DNA from: Mycolicibacterium novocastrense
GTDB taxonomy: Bacteria; Actinomycetota; Actinomycetes; Mycobacteriales; Mycobacteriaceae
DNA: 64,000 bases
Assembly: GCF_001570485.1 (NCBI RefSeq)
Contig: NZ_BCTA01000026.1
Coordinates: forward strand, 248,001 to 312,000
Direction of reading: 5' to 3'
The stretch's first letter is position 1, and the number at the start of each line of letters is the position of its first letter. Positions 1-10,449 of the stretch are shown piece by piece. The notes under the pieces were generated by a model that saw nothing but the letters and a program-made list of their open reading frames with translations, was not told the DNA's origin and searched no databases. Position numbers and translations under genes: made by a program.

Positions 1-268
1 CAAGGCCGGCGACGTACAGGCTCTTCGGGCCGAAGCGGTCGCCGAGACGGCCACCCACGGGCAGCAGGGCCGCGAACACCAGCAGGTAGGCACTGGTCAC
101 CCAGATGACGGCATGGTAATGCGCCGCGAAATCCGCTTTGATGACCGGATTGGCGACGGCGACGATCGTGGAGTCGACGATGATCAGCAAGAAGCCGATC
201 ATCATGGCCCACACCGCGCGCAGCGACGGCCTTTCGGTCGGCGCGTTCGGCGTGGACACCGCGATCAC
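1..268 (-). CDS. MFS drug/solute exporter, N-terminal part (runs off the window)
   Basis: Only the first 89 codons lie in the window; the C-terminus is beyond position 1. The translation has a short cytoplasmic tail, a first membrane helix containing [15 protein letters not shown], a second helix, and the MFS loop motif [16 protein letters not shown] between helices 2 and 3. The DSTIV motif in helix 1 is typical of 14-helix drug:proton antiporters (DHA2 type), so a proton-driven exporter in the inner membrane is likely; the substrate is unknown. The GTG start at 268 overlaps the folE stop by four bases (GTGA), so the two genes should be co-transcribed and translationally coupled. The family call is firm; the role is inferred. 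Confidence 0.8.
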   Translation of the reverse strand, partial: MIAVSTPNAPTERPSLRAVWAMMIGFLLIIVDSTIVAVANPVIKADFAAHYHAVIWVTSAYLLVFAALLPVGGRLGDRFGPKSLYVAGL

Positions 269-888
269 CTTCGTAAGAGGAGATGCAGCGCCTCTGCCCG
301 GGACGCCGGATCGGTCTGGAACTGCCCGCGCACCGCGGACGTCGTCGTGACAGCGCCCGGCTTTCGCACACCGCGCATTGCCATACACAGGTGCTCAGCC
401 TCGACGACGACAATTACGCCCCGAGGATGCAATTTGTTCATGACCGCCTCGGCTATTTGCCCGGTCAGTCGTTCCTGCACCTGTGGGCGCCTGGCATACA
501 GGTCGACCAGACGCGCTATTTTCGACAGGCCGGTGACGCGGCCGTCCTCGCCGGGAAGGTAGCCGACATGGGCGACTCCGTGGAAAGAAACCAGGTGATG
601 TTCGCATGTGGAGTACATCGGAATTTGCTTGATGAGCACGAGTTCGCCATGGTGCTCATCGAACATCGTCGTGAGAACGTCGTCGGGATCGGCATACAGA
701 CCTGCAAAAGTCTCCTGATATGCCCGCGCGACCCGTGCAGGAGTGTCGCGCAGCCCGTCGCGGTGAGGATCTTCACCAATGGCGACGAGCAGATCGAAAA
801 TGGCCGCTTCGACTGCCTCTTGATCGAATACACGGGCCCGCGGTAGTTGACCGTTTCCGGTCTGCGGCGCTTCGGGAGTCTGCAACAT
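265..888 (-). CDS. folE: GTP cyclohydrolase I (FolE1 type)
   Basis: This enzyme converts GTP to 7,8-dihydroneopterin triphosphate, the entry step of folate synthesis. The 207-residue product is the usual length. The zinc ligands are intact: Cys95 and His98 in YSTCEHH and Cys168 in [11 protein letters not shown], so this is the zinc-dependent form. I chose ATG at 888 because GAGGAGG lies about 7 nt upstream; an upstream in-frame start at 921 has no such site. The usual mycobacterial folE sits in the ftsH-folP cluster, whereas this one is coupled to an MFS exporter, so it may be a second copy or a relocated gene. An AT-rich inverted repeat lies just upstream. Confidence 0.93.
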   Translation of the reverse strand: MLQTPEAPQTGNGQLPRARVFDQEAVEAAIFDLLVAIGEDPHRDGLRDTPARVARAYQETFAGLYADPDDVLTTMFDEHHGELVLIKQIPMYSTCEHHLVSFHGVAHVGYLPGEDGRVTGLSKIARLVDLYARRPQVQERLTGQIAEAVMNKLHPRGVIVVVEAEHLCMAMRGVRKPGAVTTTSAVRGQFQTDPASRAEALHLLLRR

Positions 889-924
889 CAATGCCTCCTC
901 GCCGCATACAGAAAGCGCCACAAT

Positions 925-964
925 GTAATTTGCTACCGAAGCATTTCGAGCAGCTTCAAATTAC
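925..964. promoter_or_regulatory. AT-rich inverted repeat upstream of folE-MFS
   Basis: GTAATTTG at 925-932 and CAAATTAC at 957-964 form a perfect 8-bp inverted repeat with half-sites 32 bp apart, about three helical turns. A smaller palindrome CGAAGCATTTCG (937-948) lies between them. The stretch is unusually AT-rich for this genome and lies 37-76 bp upstream of the folE start, where a promoter operator would be expected. The regulator is unknown. Confidence 0.45.
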
Positions 965-1007
965 TACTAGCAGAGGCTTTACCTCGCCGTCAGTTGATTT
1001 GTGAAAT

Positions 1008-1916
1008 TCAGATCGACGGAAACGGCAGCCAGTCGTCGAACATGAACGCGTCACCCCGGGCGACGACGGTGGCGCCGCCGTGCCCGGGATAGTGCGCGGG
1101 CACCACCGCGGCGCGCCGCCGCGACGCCTCGGTGAGGATGCGCTTGCGTGTTGTCGCGGCCCCCGTGAAGTCCTCGTCCCAGGCGCAGGGATCCTCCGGT
1201 CGCAGAACCTGGATCGGGCAGTGCGTCAGATCGCCGACGAACACCGCGGGCCGGCCGGCGTCGAGCCACACCACCGACGATCCCGGGGTGTGACCCGGCG
1301 CGGGGCGCAGCCACAGCGATTCGCTGAGCTGATGATCCCCTGACCACAGTTCCATCTGCTCCTGCACCGGGGAAACACTGTCCTCGAACACCGTTCGGAC
1401 GTGTCGCTGAACGGATTCCTCGTCCTCTGTACGCGGCGTGGTCGAGTACGCGGGGCCGTCGGGCCCGAAATGACGGTAGTCGGCCTCGGGTACGAGATAG
1501 CGGGCGTTGGGAAACGTCGGCACCCAGGAACCGTTGCTCCGCAGAGTATTCCAGCCGACGTGGTCGAAATGCAGGTGCGTGTTGACGACCACATCCACGT
1601 CGGCGGGGTCGAATCCCGCGGCGGACAACGCGGAAAGGAACTCGGTCTGCAGGCCGGAGAGCACTGTCATCCGCGGCCGGCTCTTGCCGTTGCCCGCACC
1701 GGTGTCGATCAGCACCGTCAGGCCGTCGACCTGGATCACCCAGATCTGCAGGGCGATGCGCCATCCGGCGTCGGTCCAGTAGGTCGGCGAGAGGTCGTCG
1801 GCATGGTCGTCCCAGGCCTGCGCGGGAGTGTGCGGAAAGATCGCCCTCGGGAGGCTGTCGACCTGCCACTCCACCGCACGTGTGAGTGTCGCGCCGCCCC
1901 ACCGGATCCGGTCCAC
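1008..1916 (-). CDS. MBL-fold metallo-hydrolase
   Basis: The protein is 302 residues long from a GTG start. It has the metallo-beta-lactamase signature THLHFDHVGW near residue 115, a later metal-ligand region APGHTPGSSVVW, and FVGDLTH, which supplies the bridging Asp. This matches the family that includes lactonases, glyoxalase-like enzymes and parathion-hydrolase-like enzymes, which bind two metal ions and cleave esters, lactones or thioesters. No signal peptide is visible, so it is probably cytoplasmic. It lies downstream of embB on the same strand but 132 bp away with a hairpin between, so it is probably a separate unit. The substrate cannot be assigned. Confidence 0.85.
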   Translation of the reverse strand: MDRIRWGGATLTRAVEWQVDSLPRAIFPHTPAQAWDDHADDLSPTYWTDAGWRIALQIWVIQVDGLTVLIDTGAGNGKSRPRMTVLSGLQTEFLSALSAAGFDPADVDVVVNTHLHFDHVGWNTLRSNGSWVPTFPNARYLVPEADYRHFGPDGPAYSTTPRTEDEESVQRHVRTVFEDSVSPVQEQMELWSGDHQLSESLWLRPAPGHTPGSSVVWLDAGRPAVFVGDLTHCPIQVLRPEDPCAWDEDFTGAATTRKRILTEASRRRAAVVPAHYPGHGGATVVARGDAFMFDDWLPFPSI

Positions 1917-2003
1917 GGCCTACAGGCTAGAGGACCGGTCTGCGGTGGGGCACGCTCGCGGCTCTGCGAATGTGCGCGATGCGTTGCAGATCTGTGGCGT
2001 GTC

Positions 2004-2021
2004 GTGTGCAGACTCGCACGC
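2004..2021. terminator. Hairpin between embB and the MBL hydrolase gene
   Basis: GTGTGC (2004-2009) pairs with GCACGC (2016-2021) around a 6-nt loop, just past the embB stop. There is no T-tract, as is usual in mycobacteria. The surrounding 1921-2048 also holds a second degenerate GCACGCTCGCGG-type stretch, so this may belong to a dispersed intergenic repeat family rather than being a dedicated terminator. Confidence 0.35.
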
Positions 2022-2048
2022 TCGCGCCCACCCGACGACGGCCCGGCG

Positions 2049-5000
2049 CTACGGCTTGATGCGGATATGGCCCGGGCTGTACAGGCCGCTGTGGGTGGCC
2101 GTGCCGAAGTCCAACGTCGCCAGCGTCGCTCCTTGCGCCTCAGGGGTCATCTCGAACCGGCGCAGCGAGCCCCAGTCCCGGCCCCAGTCCTCCGACAGAT
2201 ACGTCGCCATCACGTGCGCGCGCATCAGCAGATCCGTGATCCCCAGCAGACCGCCGTTGAGGCCGTCCTGCCACGTGTCGGTGTCCTTGCGCTTGGCGTT
2301 GTAGTCCGGAGTGATGCGGAACTTCGGAATCTCGGTGACGCCGTTGGCGTGCAGCATCGGCTGCTGGCACGGGAACGCCAGTCCGACGGCCCAGTCCATC
2401 AGCACCGGCTGCTCCGAGCCGACGTACTCCTGTACCGACCGCAGTTCGGGCACCCGGGGTGGAGTCACCGCGAGCCAGTCGCCCGGCGTGAGCGAAAGGT
2501 CCTCGGCGACAACGCGAACGGCGACCGCGTCGGCGGGGATGTCGGCGCGGGGGAAGCGCAGGTTGCGCCACGACGGGATCGGGCCCAGGTCGTAGGGCAC
2601 CATCCGGCCGGCGGGTACCAGGGCGCCGTCGGGAGCGCGGCGCGCGTACTCCAACTCGACCGTCTCGCCCTCGGTGCGCCCGTTGAACACGCTGTCGCCG
2701 GTGATGGTTCCGGCGGCGGTGACGACGACGAGCGGGTGCGCATCGTCGGGGGCCGGCAGTTCGTACCAGGCCGACGTCAACCGGCTCTGCTGCTGGGGTC
2801 CCTCGACGTAGGTGCCCGCCAGCGGCACCCGGTTCGGGTCGAGCCCATAGGGCAGCGGCACCGTGGATCCATTGACCCCGGGCTCCTCGAGCTCGGTGGG
2901 CTGGTCCCAGTCGTAGTCGGTGCCCGGCATCGGCAGGTTCATCCGGATGGCCTCGGCGACAATCTTTTCCGGCACACCATCGGCGGTGAACCCGACGGGC
3001 CGGTCTCCGCCCAGCGGGCCCAACGGCCCGTACTGTCCGGGCAGCGCTGTCAGAAATCCTTGGTTGGCGTCGGGTTCGACGAGTACATCGTCGGCCAGGC
3101 CGCAGCCACCGGCGAAGGCGCGCAGGTTGGCCCACGCGTTCGAGTAGGTGGGGTACTGGCGAACCGCGCCGACGAGCATCGAACCGACGAACACCACCAC
3201 CATGAAGCCCGCGACAACTGGGATCGGCGCCGCGGTCAGCGCCCGGGCGATGCGGCCTTCGCCGCGGGTCCGCGACGAGAAGTGCAGCCAGGCCGCCCAT
3301 ATCGCCGCGATCGCGAACAGCCCGAAGAAGATCGTGCTGACGGTGACGCCGCCGATCGCGGGTTCGTCGTTGTTGAATGGCACGCCGTAACTGGAGACGT
3401 ACCACCAGCCGTTGGTGGTCGCGAAACACAGTGCGAGGACGAACAACACGGCGGCCAGGAACGCCATCCGGTTGCGTGACCACCTCAGCACCGCCGGCGA
3501 CACCAGCACGGTCGCGAGCGCCGCCATCGCGGCGCCCACCGCGGCGAACAGACCGAAGTGATGCACCCACTTGGTTGGGGTGAACATCAGGAAGAACACC
3601 GTGCCGAGGATGATCCCGATCAGCCGCCACGCGGGGCCCCGTGCCACACCGGGCACGCGTCCGCGCCGCAACAGTATGAACATCGAGGCGAACAGCGACA
3701 GCGCGGTGATCAGGAAGCCGAAGCGACGCGACAGCGATCCGTCGACGGTCGGCAGGATCAGGTAGTAGTAGCGCAGGTTCTCGGTGTACCACTCCTGGTT
3801 CGGGCCGATGGCGGTGCGAATCCTGGTGGCCTCCAACACCGTTGCGATGGTCTGATCGAAGAAGACCACCGTCAGGATCACCGTTCCGGCGGCAAGCAGC
3901 GGCAACACCAGCGGCCAGACGCCCACCACCTGCCGTCGACGCACCAGGATGCGCAACAGCGGTCGGCCGCCTGCCAGCAGCGCGGCGACCGCGATCAGGC
4001 CCGTCGGCTGGATACCGAGCGTGAACGCCGCCGTGATGATCGCGAACGCCGCGGGAGTGAGCCGTCCGGAGGTGATGGCCCGCTCGATCAGCACGTAGGT
4101 GATCAGCGCGCCGGTGGCGATCTGGCCCTCGGGGCGCAGGCCGTTGTTGAACGGCATCCACGCCGCGAGCAGCACCAGACCCGCCGCCCACAGCGCGGGC
4201 TTGCTCGCGGCGACGGCCGGACCGAGTCGCGGCAGCACCTCGCGAGAAAGCAACAGCCAGCACACGATTCCGCACACCAGGTCCGGCAGTCGCATCCAGA
4301 TGCTCGCGTCGCTGACGCTCGTCATCATCGCCAGCAGGTTGTAGTACCAGCCGAACGGGTCCTCGGGGCTGCCGAACCATCGGAAGTAGTTCGACATGTA
4401 CCCGGCGTGTCCGGCCACCCGGGCCATCCCCAGGATGTAGCCGTCGTCAGAGGAGTTGGCCCCGATCACGTGCCAGAGGGCGAAGCCGCCGACCACCACC
4501 ACATCGGTGGGGGTGAACGTCCGCCACCGCTGCGGTATCAACCGCCGCATCCGCCTGCCGTCCATGCGGTCCAGGCGCCACAACGCCAGCAGTGCGATCG
4601 CCGTCGACACGATGGCCAGCACCATCGCGGTCAGCTTCAACGGCGTCGGCTCGGTGGTGAACCGGGTGTCGATCTCTGCCGACAGGCTCAACCCCGGCGG
4701 GGCGGGGCCGGTCAGATCGGTGAACACCCCGACGATCGCTGGGCGCAGGTTCGGGTCCGGGAAACCGGTGTACTGCGGGGAGCCGTCGGCCCTCGTCAGG
4801 CCGACGAACGTCGCGAACGTGCCCTCCTCGGAGGAGGTGATCTCGATTCGTGAGCACCCCGGGGAGTCCCCGGTGCCGACCACCCGGGCCCGGGGGACGC
4901 TGGCCACCACCACGTTTCGGTCGGTGATGTCGACGCGTTGCGGGTTGACCGTCACGAACAGGCCCTGCAGCGCGGCCTGCTTACCGTCCTTGGGCGCGGT

Positions 5001-5258
5001 GCCGAGCACCATTCCGCCGCGCGGCGGCATCGTGCGGATCACCTCGCACGGCACTGTCACCGTCATCCGCACCGGCGTCTGCGTGATCAACGGCGCGGTG
5101 ACGCTGTTCAACTCCCCCTGCTGCGGCCAGTTCAGCGTCGCCGTGGTCTGTTCCACCGGCAGCAGCGGCGTGGCCACCGACAGCACGAAGCCGATCAGCC
5201 CCGCGATCGCCGCCACCCAGCGGGCGATCCGCACTTCAGAACTCGACGTCCGGCTCAT
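2049..5258 (-). CDS. embB: Arabinosyltransferase EmbB
   Basis: EmbB is a large polytopic GT-C glycosyltransferase that uses decaprenyl-phospho-arabinose to add arabinofuranose to the arabinan of arabinogalactan. It works with EmbA at the outer face of the membrane and is a main target of ethambutol. The 1069-residue product starts with a helix at residues 10-33. It has the first periplasmic domain, the catalytic Asp pair in [10 protein letters not shown] (Asp271-Asp272), many membrane helices, and a C-terminal carbohydrate-binding region ending in HIRIKP. The ethambutol-resistance hotspot reads YILGMARVA with Met278 at the position of M. tuberculosis Met306, so the common resistance change is absent. 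The start ATG overlaps the embA stop (ATGA), implying coupled translation. Confidence 0.97.
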   Translation of the reverse strand: MSRTSSSEVRIARWVAAIAGLIGFVLSVATPLLPVEQTTATLNWPQQGELNSVTAPLITQTPVRMTVTVPCEVIRTMPPRGGMVLGTAPKDGKQAALQGLFVTVNPQRVDITDRNVVVASVPRARVVGTGDSPGCSRIEITSSEEGTFATFVGLTRADGSPQYTGFPDPNLRPAIVGVFTDLTGPAPPGLSLSAEIDTRFTTEPTPLKLTAMVLAIVSTAIALLALWRLDRMDGRRMRRLIPQRWRTFTPTDVVVVGGFALWHVIGANSSDDGYILGMARVAGHAGYMSNYFRWFGSPEDPFGWYYNLLAMMTSVSDASIWMRLPDLVCGIVCWLLLSREVLPRLGPAVAASKPALWAAGLVLLAAWMPFNNGLRPEGQIATGALITYVLIERAITSGRLTPAAFAIITAAFTLGIQPTGLIAVAALLAGGRPLLRILVRRRQVVGVWPLVLPLLAAGTVILTVVFFDQTIATVLEATRIRTAIGPNQEWYTENLRYYYLILPTVDGSLSRRFGFLITALSLFASMFILLRRGRVPGVARGPAWRLIGIILGTVFFLMFTPTKWVHHFGLFAAVGAAMAALATVLVSPAVLRWSRNRMAFLAAVLFVLALCFATTNGWWYVSSYGVPFNNDEPAIGGVTVSTIFFGLFAIAAIWAAWLHFSSRTRGEGRIARALTAAPIPVVAGFMVVVFVGSMLVGAVRQYPTYSNAWANLRAFAGGCGLADDVLVEPDANQGFLTALPGQYGPLGPLGGDRPVGFTADGVPEKIVAEAIRMNLPMPGTDYDWDQPTELEEPGVNGSTVPLPYGLDPNRVPLAGTYVEGPQQQSRLTSAWYELPAPDDAHPLVVVTAAGTITGDSVFNGRTEGETVELEYARRAPDGALVPAGRMVPYDLGPIPSWRNLRFPRADIPADAVAVRVVAEDLSLTPGDWLAVTPPRVPELRSVQEYVGSEQPVLMDWAVGLAFPCQQPMLHANGVTEIPKFRITPDYNAKRKDTDTWQDGLNGGLLGITDLLMRAHVMATYLSEDWGRDWGSLRRFEMTPEAQGATLATLDFGTATHSGLYSPGHIRIKP

Positions 5259-8200
5259 GGCAGCGCCCTGATGGGTCCGTTACGGCTCCAACCGAATACG
5301 CGCACCGCTCCTTGTTCGACGACGGCGTCGGGGGCCTCGGATTCGGGCACCACGCGCAGGTAGCGCTCGATCGAACCCCAGTCGCGGTACCAGTCGTCGC
5401 GCAGGTAAGTGGGCACGGTCGAGGTGCGCAACAGCGCCTGAATGAACAGGAACGGACCGCCGTCCTCGGCCGACTGCCACTGGTTCGAGGACACGACCAC
5501 CTGCTTGAGATTCGGAAGGATGCGGTATTCCGGCAGTTCGGCGATGCCGAGATGTTCGGAGAACGGGTTCTGGCAGGGGAAGTTCGCGGCCGTCGCAATG
5601 TCCATCAGCACCGGCGTCTGCGAGCCGAGGAATTGCTGCGCCGTCACCAGCACCGGCACCCGCGGCGGGGTGAACGCGAACCACTGGTCGGTGGACAGGT
5701 TGGGGTCATCGGCGACGATGCGCGCGACATTGGCCTCCGGCGGTGCCGACGTGAGCGGGAATCGCAGGTTACGCCAGGCCTTTTGGGGCCCCGGCCCGAT
5801 GTCGATCGGCTGCACCTCGGTCAGCGGCGCATAGCTGCCGTCGGGGCGGTGCACACCCCACTGCAGCTTCAGCGACTGCCCGTAGTTGAACGAGCCGTCC
5901 TCTTCGTAGAACCAGATCGCCCCCGCGGCCGCGACGGTGACCAGCGGCCGGTCCGGGGTGCGTGGCGGCAGTTGGTACCACGCCGACGTCACCTTGGCCG
6001 CGACGGTATTTTCGTCGTAACTGCCCATCACCGGCGTGCGTTCGGGGTCGAGTCCGAACGGCAGGAACACGTTCGAGCCGTTCACGCCCACGGGTCCGTA
6101 GCCGCCGCCGGTACCCGCGGCGAAGCCGATGCCGATGTTCGGTTCATTGGGCGATCCGTCGGAGTTGACCGTGCCGGGGTTGGCGGTGATCGGTTCGGGC
6201 GGTTCGAGGGTGTCGCTGACGCCGTTGGGGTTGAAGCCGACCGGGTCCTCCCCGCCGAGCGGGCCGTACTCACCGAAGCGTTGTCCCGGAACCGGTTGCA
6301 GCATCCCGGCATTCGCGTCCGGTTCGACGAGCACGTCGTCGGCCATCGCGCAGCTGGTGTCCGAGAGCCCGGACTTCAATGCCGAGACGTTGGCCTTGGC
6401 TGTGGTGTAGACGGGGTAGCGCTGCACGGCACCCTTGGCCATGGAGCCGACCTCGAGCACCACCATGATCGTCGCCACCACCAGCAGCGGCGTCGAGGCG
6501 AGCACGCGGTTGCGCTTGGTGTTGGCGACCTCCGTGTGTCCCGCGTAGTCCATGCGGAAGTGCAGCCACCCGGCAAGCAGTCCGGTCACGATCGCCAAGG
6601 CCAGGAAGATCCCGGTCACCGGGATACCGGCGATCACCGGCTGCTTGTCGAACCACGGCACACCGTAGTTGCCGACGTAGAACCAGCCGTTGATACCAGA
6701 TGTGGCCCAGGCCAATACGAACAGCAGCGCGGTGACGTAGAGCGCGAGGTTTCGCCGGCTGTGCAACCCGACGCGGCTGAACGCGAACGCCGTCACCGCC
6801 CCGAGCGCACCGGCCAGCCCGGCGAAGGCACCGAACTGCACGGCCCACTTGGTGGGCGTGAACGTCAGCAGCAGAAGGCCGATCGCGGTCGACCCGATGA
6901 GCCGCCACACCGGCCCGCGCGCCATGCCGACGACACCGCCGCGCCGCAGCAGCACCGCGAGCATCCCGAACAGGCACAGCAACAGCACCAGCACCGCGAA
7001 GCGTCGGGTCAGCGACGAATCGACGCTGTCCTCGACGGTGAGGAAGTAGTAGCGCAGGAACTCCTGGTACCACGCGATGGTCGGGCCGACGACGTACTTG
7101 ATGCGGGCCGACTCGGCCACCGTGGCCAGAGTCTGGTCGCGGAACACCACCACGAAGATCAGCGCGAGCGCACCCAGAAGCGCGGCCAGTGGTGCCAGGA
7201 CACCGTCGACCGGACGGCGCGCGCGAATGGTGCGCACGATCGCGCGGGCCCCGACCAACAGCGGCGCGATCGCGATCAGTCCCTGCGGCGCCAGCGTCAC
7301 GCTGAACACCGCGACGACGACGGCCAGCGCGGCCGGCCACGTCCGCCGGGTCGCGACGGCGTTCTCCACCAGCACCCAGACGGCGACCGTTCCGAACGCG
7401 ATGAGCGGTTCGGGTCGCAGGCCGTTGTTGAACGGCAGCCACGCCGCCAGGAACACCGCTCCGGCCGTCCACACCGTCACCCGGTTGGCGGCGAGGCGGC
7501 GGCCGAGGCGGGGCAGGATGCAGCGGCTGACGATCAACCAGGCGCCGATCGCCGCCAGCGTCGCGGGCACCCGCATCCACACGCTCGCGGTGCTGACCGA
7601 GGCGAACGCCGCCAGCAGGGACTGGTACCAGTCGAACGGGGCCTCCGTGGCGCCGAAGAAGCGGTAGTAGTTCGCGGTGTAGCCGGCGTCGGCGGAGACC
7701 CGGGCGATGGTGAGGTTGTAGCCGTCGTCCGACGACAGTGCGCCGATGACGTGCCACAGCAGCAAAGTGCCCACGACGGCGAGGTCGGCCACCCAGTGCC
7801 AGAAGCCGACGCGCCAGAACCGCCGCCATGCGCGCGCCACGCGGCGACCGCTGTGGCGGTCCAACACCGCCAACGCGACGATCGACGCGATCACGCACAA
7901 AACCCCCAGCACCATCACGGCGAGCTTGAGCGCGGTGGGCGAGGTGATGAACCGGGTGTCGACGTCGACGCGCGCCGACAGCCCCTCCTGTGGCGCGACC
8001 TCCATATCCGTGAAGACGCCCGCGACCTGAGGCTTCTCCTCGGCGGGCAGGGTCCCCGCGGCCCCGGGCAGACCGATGAAGTCGGCGCCGGCCTCGCCTG
8101 GGTTGGCCCAGATGTGCAGCGTGCTGCAGGCGCCGCCCTCCACGGCCGGGCGCGGTGCGACGGCCGCGACGGAATCGCGGAACGCCACGACGACGACGTC

Positions 8201-8515
8201 GGAGGTGGCGCGCACGAACAGCCCGTTACGGCTGGCATCGATTCCGCCCGGCGGGACCGTCGACAACACCAGGCCGCCGTCATCGGGCAGCGTGGCGACG
8301 GCCCGGCAGGGGATTGAGATGTCGAGGGCCTGCGGCGCGCCGGAGACCAGCGGGGCGGTGATGTCGCTGACGAACCCGTCGGGCCCGGTGCCCTGCGGCC
8401 ACAGGATGGTGGCGGTGGTCTGGTTGACCGGCAGCAGCGGGACCAGCCCGCACAGCAGCACCCCGGCGATGCCTGCGACGACGGCGATCAATCGCGCGAT
8501 TCGATGGGCAGGCAC
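5255..8515 (-). CDS. embA: Arabinosyltransferase EmbA
   Basis: EmbA is the partner of EmbB in building the terminal hexa-arabinofuranosyl motif of arabinogalactan. The product has the N-terminal helix [14 protein letters not shown], the [11 protein letters not shown] region, the GT-C Asp pair in [10 protein letters not shown], about 15 membrane segments, and a C-terminal carbohydrate-binding domain ending GPIRALP. I chose GTG at 8515, giving about 1086 residues, close to the roughly 1094 of M. tuberculosis EmbA. A TTG at 8566 would extend it by 17 basic residues but abuts the palindromic operator. Normally embA follows embC directly; here it heads its own unit and faces padR across a 107-bp gap. 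Confidence 0.95.
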   Translation of the reverse strand: MPAHRIARLIAVVAGIAGVLLCGLVPLLPVNQTTATILWPQGTGPDGFVSDITAPLVSGAPQALDISIPCRAVATLPDDGGLVLSTVPPGGIDASRNGLFVRATSDVVVVAFRDSVAAVAPRPAVEGGACSTLHIWANPGEAGADFIGLPGAAGTLPAEEKPQVAGVFTDMEVAPQEGLSARVDVDTRFITSPTALKLAVMVLGVLCVIASIVALAVLDRHSGRRVARAWRRFWRVGFWHWVADLAVVGTLLLWHVIGALSSDDGYNLTIARVSADAGYTANYYRFFGATEAPFDWYQSLLAAFASVSTASVWMRVPATLAAIGAWLIVSRCILPRLGRRLAANRVTVWTAGAVFLAAWLPFNNGLRPEPLIAFGTVAVWVLVENAVATRRTWPAALAVVVAVFSVTLAPQGLIAIAPLLVGARAIVRTIRARRPVDGVLAPLAALLGALALIFVVVFRDQTLATVAESARIKYVVGPTIAWYQEFLRYYFLTVEDSVDSSLTRRFAVLVLLLCLFGMLAVLLRRGGVVGMARGPVWRLIGSTAIGLLLLTFTPTKWAVQFGAFAGLAGALGAVTAFAFSRVGLHSRRNLALYVTALLFVLAWATSGINGWFYVGNYGVPWFDKQPVIAGIPVTGIFLALAIVTGLLAGWLHFRMDYAGHTEVANTKRNRVLASTPLLVVATIMVVLEVGSMAKGAVQRYPVYTTAKANVSALKSGLSDTSCAMADDVLVEPDANAGMLQPVPGQRFGEYGPLGGEDPVGFNPNGVSDTLEPPEPITANPGTVNSDGSPNEPNIGIGFAAGTGGGYGPVGVNGSNVFLPFGLDPERTPVMGSYDENTVAAKVTSAWYQLPPRTPDRPLVTVAAAGAIWFYEEDGSFNYGQSLKLQWGVHRPDGSYAPLTEVQPIDIGPGPQKAWRNLRFPLTSAPPEANVARIVADDPNLSTDQWFAFTPPRVPVLVTAQQFLGSQTPVLMDIATAANFPCQNPFSEHLGIAELPEYRILPNLKQVVVSSNQWQSAEDGGPFLFIQALLRTSTVPTYLRDDWYRDWGSIERYLRVVPESEAPDAVVEQGAVRVFGWSRNGPIRALP

Positions 8516-8566
8516 GAGCGTCGATGGTAGGCGACGAAATCGCCGGAGTCGGCGACGCCAGGCCAA

Positions 8567-8610
8567 TATACCTAGAGCTGCTAGGGTGTGACCTAGCTGT
8601 TCTAGGTATA
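8567..8610. promoter_or_regulatory. Nested palindromic operator between embA and padR
   Basis: TATACCTAGA (8567-8576) and TCTAGGTATA (8601-8610) are a perfect 10-bp inverted repeat. Inside lies a second one, CTAGG (8581-8585) with CCTAG (8592-8596). All four half-sites share the CTAGG/CCTAG core. PadR regulators bind palindromes in their own promoters, so this is very likely the autoregulatory site. Because embA reads away from the same 107-bp gap, with a TATA-like stretch inside the left arm, the regulator may also affect embAB. The pattern is direct; the binding is inferred. Confidence 0.75.
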
Positions 8611-8622
8611 GGAGGCTCGGGC

Positions 8623-8979
8623 GTGCACATCGAGAAAGATCTGGTGGCTGCCTCCGCCACCCCGCTGGTCCTCGGGATTCTGGCAGACGGCGAGTCCTAC
8701 GGTTACGCGCTCATCAAACGGGTCAACGAGCTGTCGGGCGGCCGGATGCAGTGGACCGACGGCATGCTCTATCCGCTTCTGCACCGGCTGGAACGACTGG
8801 GCTACGTGTCGGCGCACTGGCGGGTCTCCGAGGGCGGCCGCCGACGTAAGCATTACGCGATCACCCCCGCCGGCCTTCAGACGCTCGCCGAACGGCACCG
8901 GCAGTGGACCGTCGTCGCCGAGGCGCTGGAGCGGGTCTGGAAGGGCATGCCCACCGATGCGGCTCCGGGGTGGGCGTGA
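8623..8979 (+). CDS. PadR-family transcriptional regulator
   Basis: The protein is 118 residues long and is a small winged-helix regulator. It contains the PadR hallmarks [19 protein letters not shown], a recognition region around [17 protein letters not shown], and the wing [14 protein letters not shown]. The GTG start at 8623 is set by GGAGG 7 nt upstream; a longer frame from 8524 would run through the operator. The stop TGA overlaps the ATG of the next gene (TGATG), the normal arrangement of a PadR repressor with the membrane protein it controls. A nested palindrome lies 12 bp upstream of its start, so autorepression is expected. The inducing signal is unknown. Confidence 0.9.
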   Translation: MHIEKDLVAASATPLVLGILADGESYGYALIKRVNELSGGRMQWTDGMLYPLLHRLERLGYVSAHWRVSEGGRRRKHYAITPAGLQTLAERHRQWTVVAEALERVWKGMPTDAAPGWA

Positions 8980-10340
8980 TGCAGGCCGACAGCGAACTGG
9001 AATCGCAGATCGCCCACTGGCGTGGTTACGTCCAGCGACACCGCGCCATCGCGGCGGCCGATGTCGACGAGATGGAGGATCACCTCCGCGAGCAGATCGC
9101 CGATCTGTCGCGGGCCGGACTCTCCGGAGACGAGTCGTTCCTGGTCGCGGTCAAGCGGATGGGCAACGTCGACGCGATCTCGCGGGAGTTCGCCCGCGAG
9201 CACTCCGACCGGTTGTGGAAGCAGCTGGTGCTCGTGTCAGAGGAGACGGTCGAGGACTCGGCCCGGCCTCATCGGGAACTGCTCGTCGTGCTCACGCTCG
9301 GGCTCGGTGCGGGCATCGCGGTCAGGTTGGGCTTCGCGTGGCTCGGCGACGACCTCACCTTCGTGCGCAACGCGGGGTTCTTCGTATTCCCGTTCCTGGT
9401 GGGCTATTTCGCCTGGAAGCGCCGACTGCGCTTGCGGCAGTGGGCGTTGTTCATGGTGCCCGCCGCCGTGTTGGCCCTCGCGCTGAACACCTACCCGTTC
9501 GGCGACGACTTCCGGGACCACCGCGACACCGAGGTGCTGGCCGCGATCCATACGCCGATCGTGCTGTGGCTGCTCGTCGGCCTGGCCTACGTCGGCGGGC
9601 GGTGGCGCTCCCATTCGCGCCGAATGGATTTCATCCGCTTCACCGGAGAATTCGTCGTCTACTTCACGCTGCTGATGATCGGCGTCGGGGTGTTGATGCT
9701 GTTGACCGCGGGCGCCTTCGATGCCATCGGCGTGGACCTGGAGGACTTCGTCAGCCTGTGGGCGCTGCCGATCATCGTGCCGACGGCGATCATCGTCGCG
9801 GCGTGGCTGGTCGAAGCCAAGCAGAACGTCATCGAGAACATCGCGCCGGTCCTGACGCGGGTGTTCACTCCGCTGACGATCGCCATGCTGCTCGCGTTGC
9901 TGGTGGCGTTCTCGTCGGCCGGCAGCGTCATCGGTGTGGATCGCAACCTGCTGATCCTGATGGACCTCATCCTGGTCCTGGTGCTCGGTCTGCTGCTGTA
10001 TGCGATCTCCGCCCGCGACCCGCTGGCTCCGCCTGCCGTGTTCGACTGGCTGCAACTGGTTCTGGTGCTCAGCGCGCTGGCCGTCGACATCCTGATGCTC
10101 GCCGCGATGCTCATCCGCATCGCCGAGTTCGGCTACAGCCCGAACAAGGTCGCCGCGCTCGGGCTGAACCTGGTGTTGCTGGTCAACCTGATCTGGTCGG
10201 CTTGGCTCGTGCTCGGCTTCCTGCGGCGACGACGGCCGTTCGGCGACGTCGAGCGCTGGCAGACCCGCTACCTCCCGGTCTACGGCGCGTGGGCCGCGCT
10301 TGTGGTGGTCGCGCTGCCGCCGCTGTTCGGGTTCATCTAA
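8979..10340 (+). CDS. Permease-prefix-domain integral membrane protein
   Basis: The product has 453 residues. The first about 75 form a soluble helical region (QADSELESQIAHWRGYV ... SREFAREH) like the permease prefix domain 1 found next to PadR regulators. The rest is about ten hydrophobic segments, including GAGIAVRLGFAWLG, FVFPFLVGYF and FTPLTIAMLLALLVA, followed by a short tail. It resembles the DUF4153-type membrane proteins. It is likely an inner-membrane sensor or transporter component whose level is set by the upstream PadR protein, with which it overlaps by one base. No catalytic motif is seen. The TAA stop lies inside the first copy of the 48-nt repeat. Confidence 0.8.
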   Translation: MQADSELESQIAHWRGYVQRHRAIAAADVDEMEDHLREQIADLSRAGLSGDESFLVAVKRMGNVDAISREFAREHSDRLWKQLVLVSEETVEDSARPHRELLVVLTLGLGAGIAVRLGFAWLGDDLTFVRNAGFFVFPFLVGYFAWKRRLRLRQWALFMVPAAVLALALNTYPFGDDFRDHRDTEVLAAIHTPIVLWLLVGLAYVGGRWRSHSRRMDFIRFTGEFVVYFTLLMIGVGVLMLLTAGAFDAIGVDLEDFVSLWALPIIVPTAIIVAAWLVEAKQNVIENIAPVLTRVFTPLTIAMLLALLVAFSSAGSVIGVDRNLLILMDLILVLVLGLLLYAISARDPLAPPAVFDWLQLVLVLSALAVDILMLAAMLIRIAEFGYSPNKVAALGLNLVLLVNLIWSAWLVLGFLRRRRPFGDVERWQTRYLPVYGAWAALVVVALPPLFGFI

Positions 10341-10384
10341 CGGGTTGATTCCACGCACCACGTGCGTGCGATCCACCCCTTAAG
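10337..10384. repeat. 48-nt repeat, copy 1, flanking the DUF559 gene
   Basis: This stretch starts at the stop codon of the membrane protein gene and matches 42 of 48 positions of the copy at 11401-11448; the first 41 positions differ at only three. It holds the hairpin ACGCAC-CAC-GTGCGT and the imperfect outer arms GGTTGAT / ATCCACC, so it could act as a terminator. Being at the left edge of the DUF559 gene, it may mark the edge of a mobile cassette. Confidence 0.7.
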
Positions 10385-10449
10385 CGGTTATCCACAGCCG
10401 GGCCGGCATCAGCTGGTAGTGGTTCGGTGGCTGGTTCACGCTTATCCGC

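Noticed and set aside
1401..4853. Long plus-strand frames opposite the MBL hydrolase gene and embB (692 and 431 residues)
   Set aside because: They have low-complexity Arg/Ala/Gly composition, no motif and no ribosome-binding site; they are expected in GC-rich DNA opposite conserved genes.
2049..5258. Ethambutol-resistance substitution in EmbB
   Set aside because: The hotspot reads YILGMARVA with Met at the Met306 position, the susceptible form, so no natural resistance change is seen there.
5312..8317. 1001-residue open frame on the plus strand opposite embA
   Set aside because: It is a shadow of embA. The translation is Arg/Gly/Asp-rich without domains, and embA on the other strand is full length and conserved.
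8516..8566. Extended embA start at TTG 8566
   Set aside because: It adds 17 basic residues not expected in EmbA and begins beside the palindromic operator; GTG 8515 fits the family length.
9237..10376. 379-residue minus-strand frame opposite the PadR-linked membrane protein
   Set aside because: It is a His/Gln/Asp/Arg-rich shadow with no recognisable domain. The plus-strand membrane protein has real helices and is coupled to padR.
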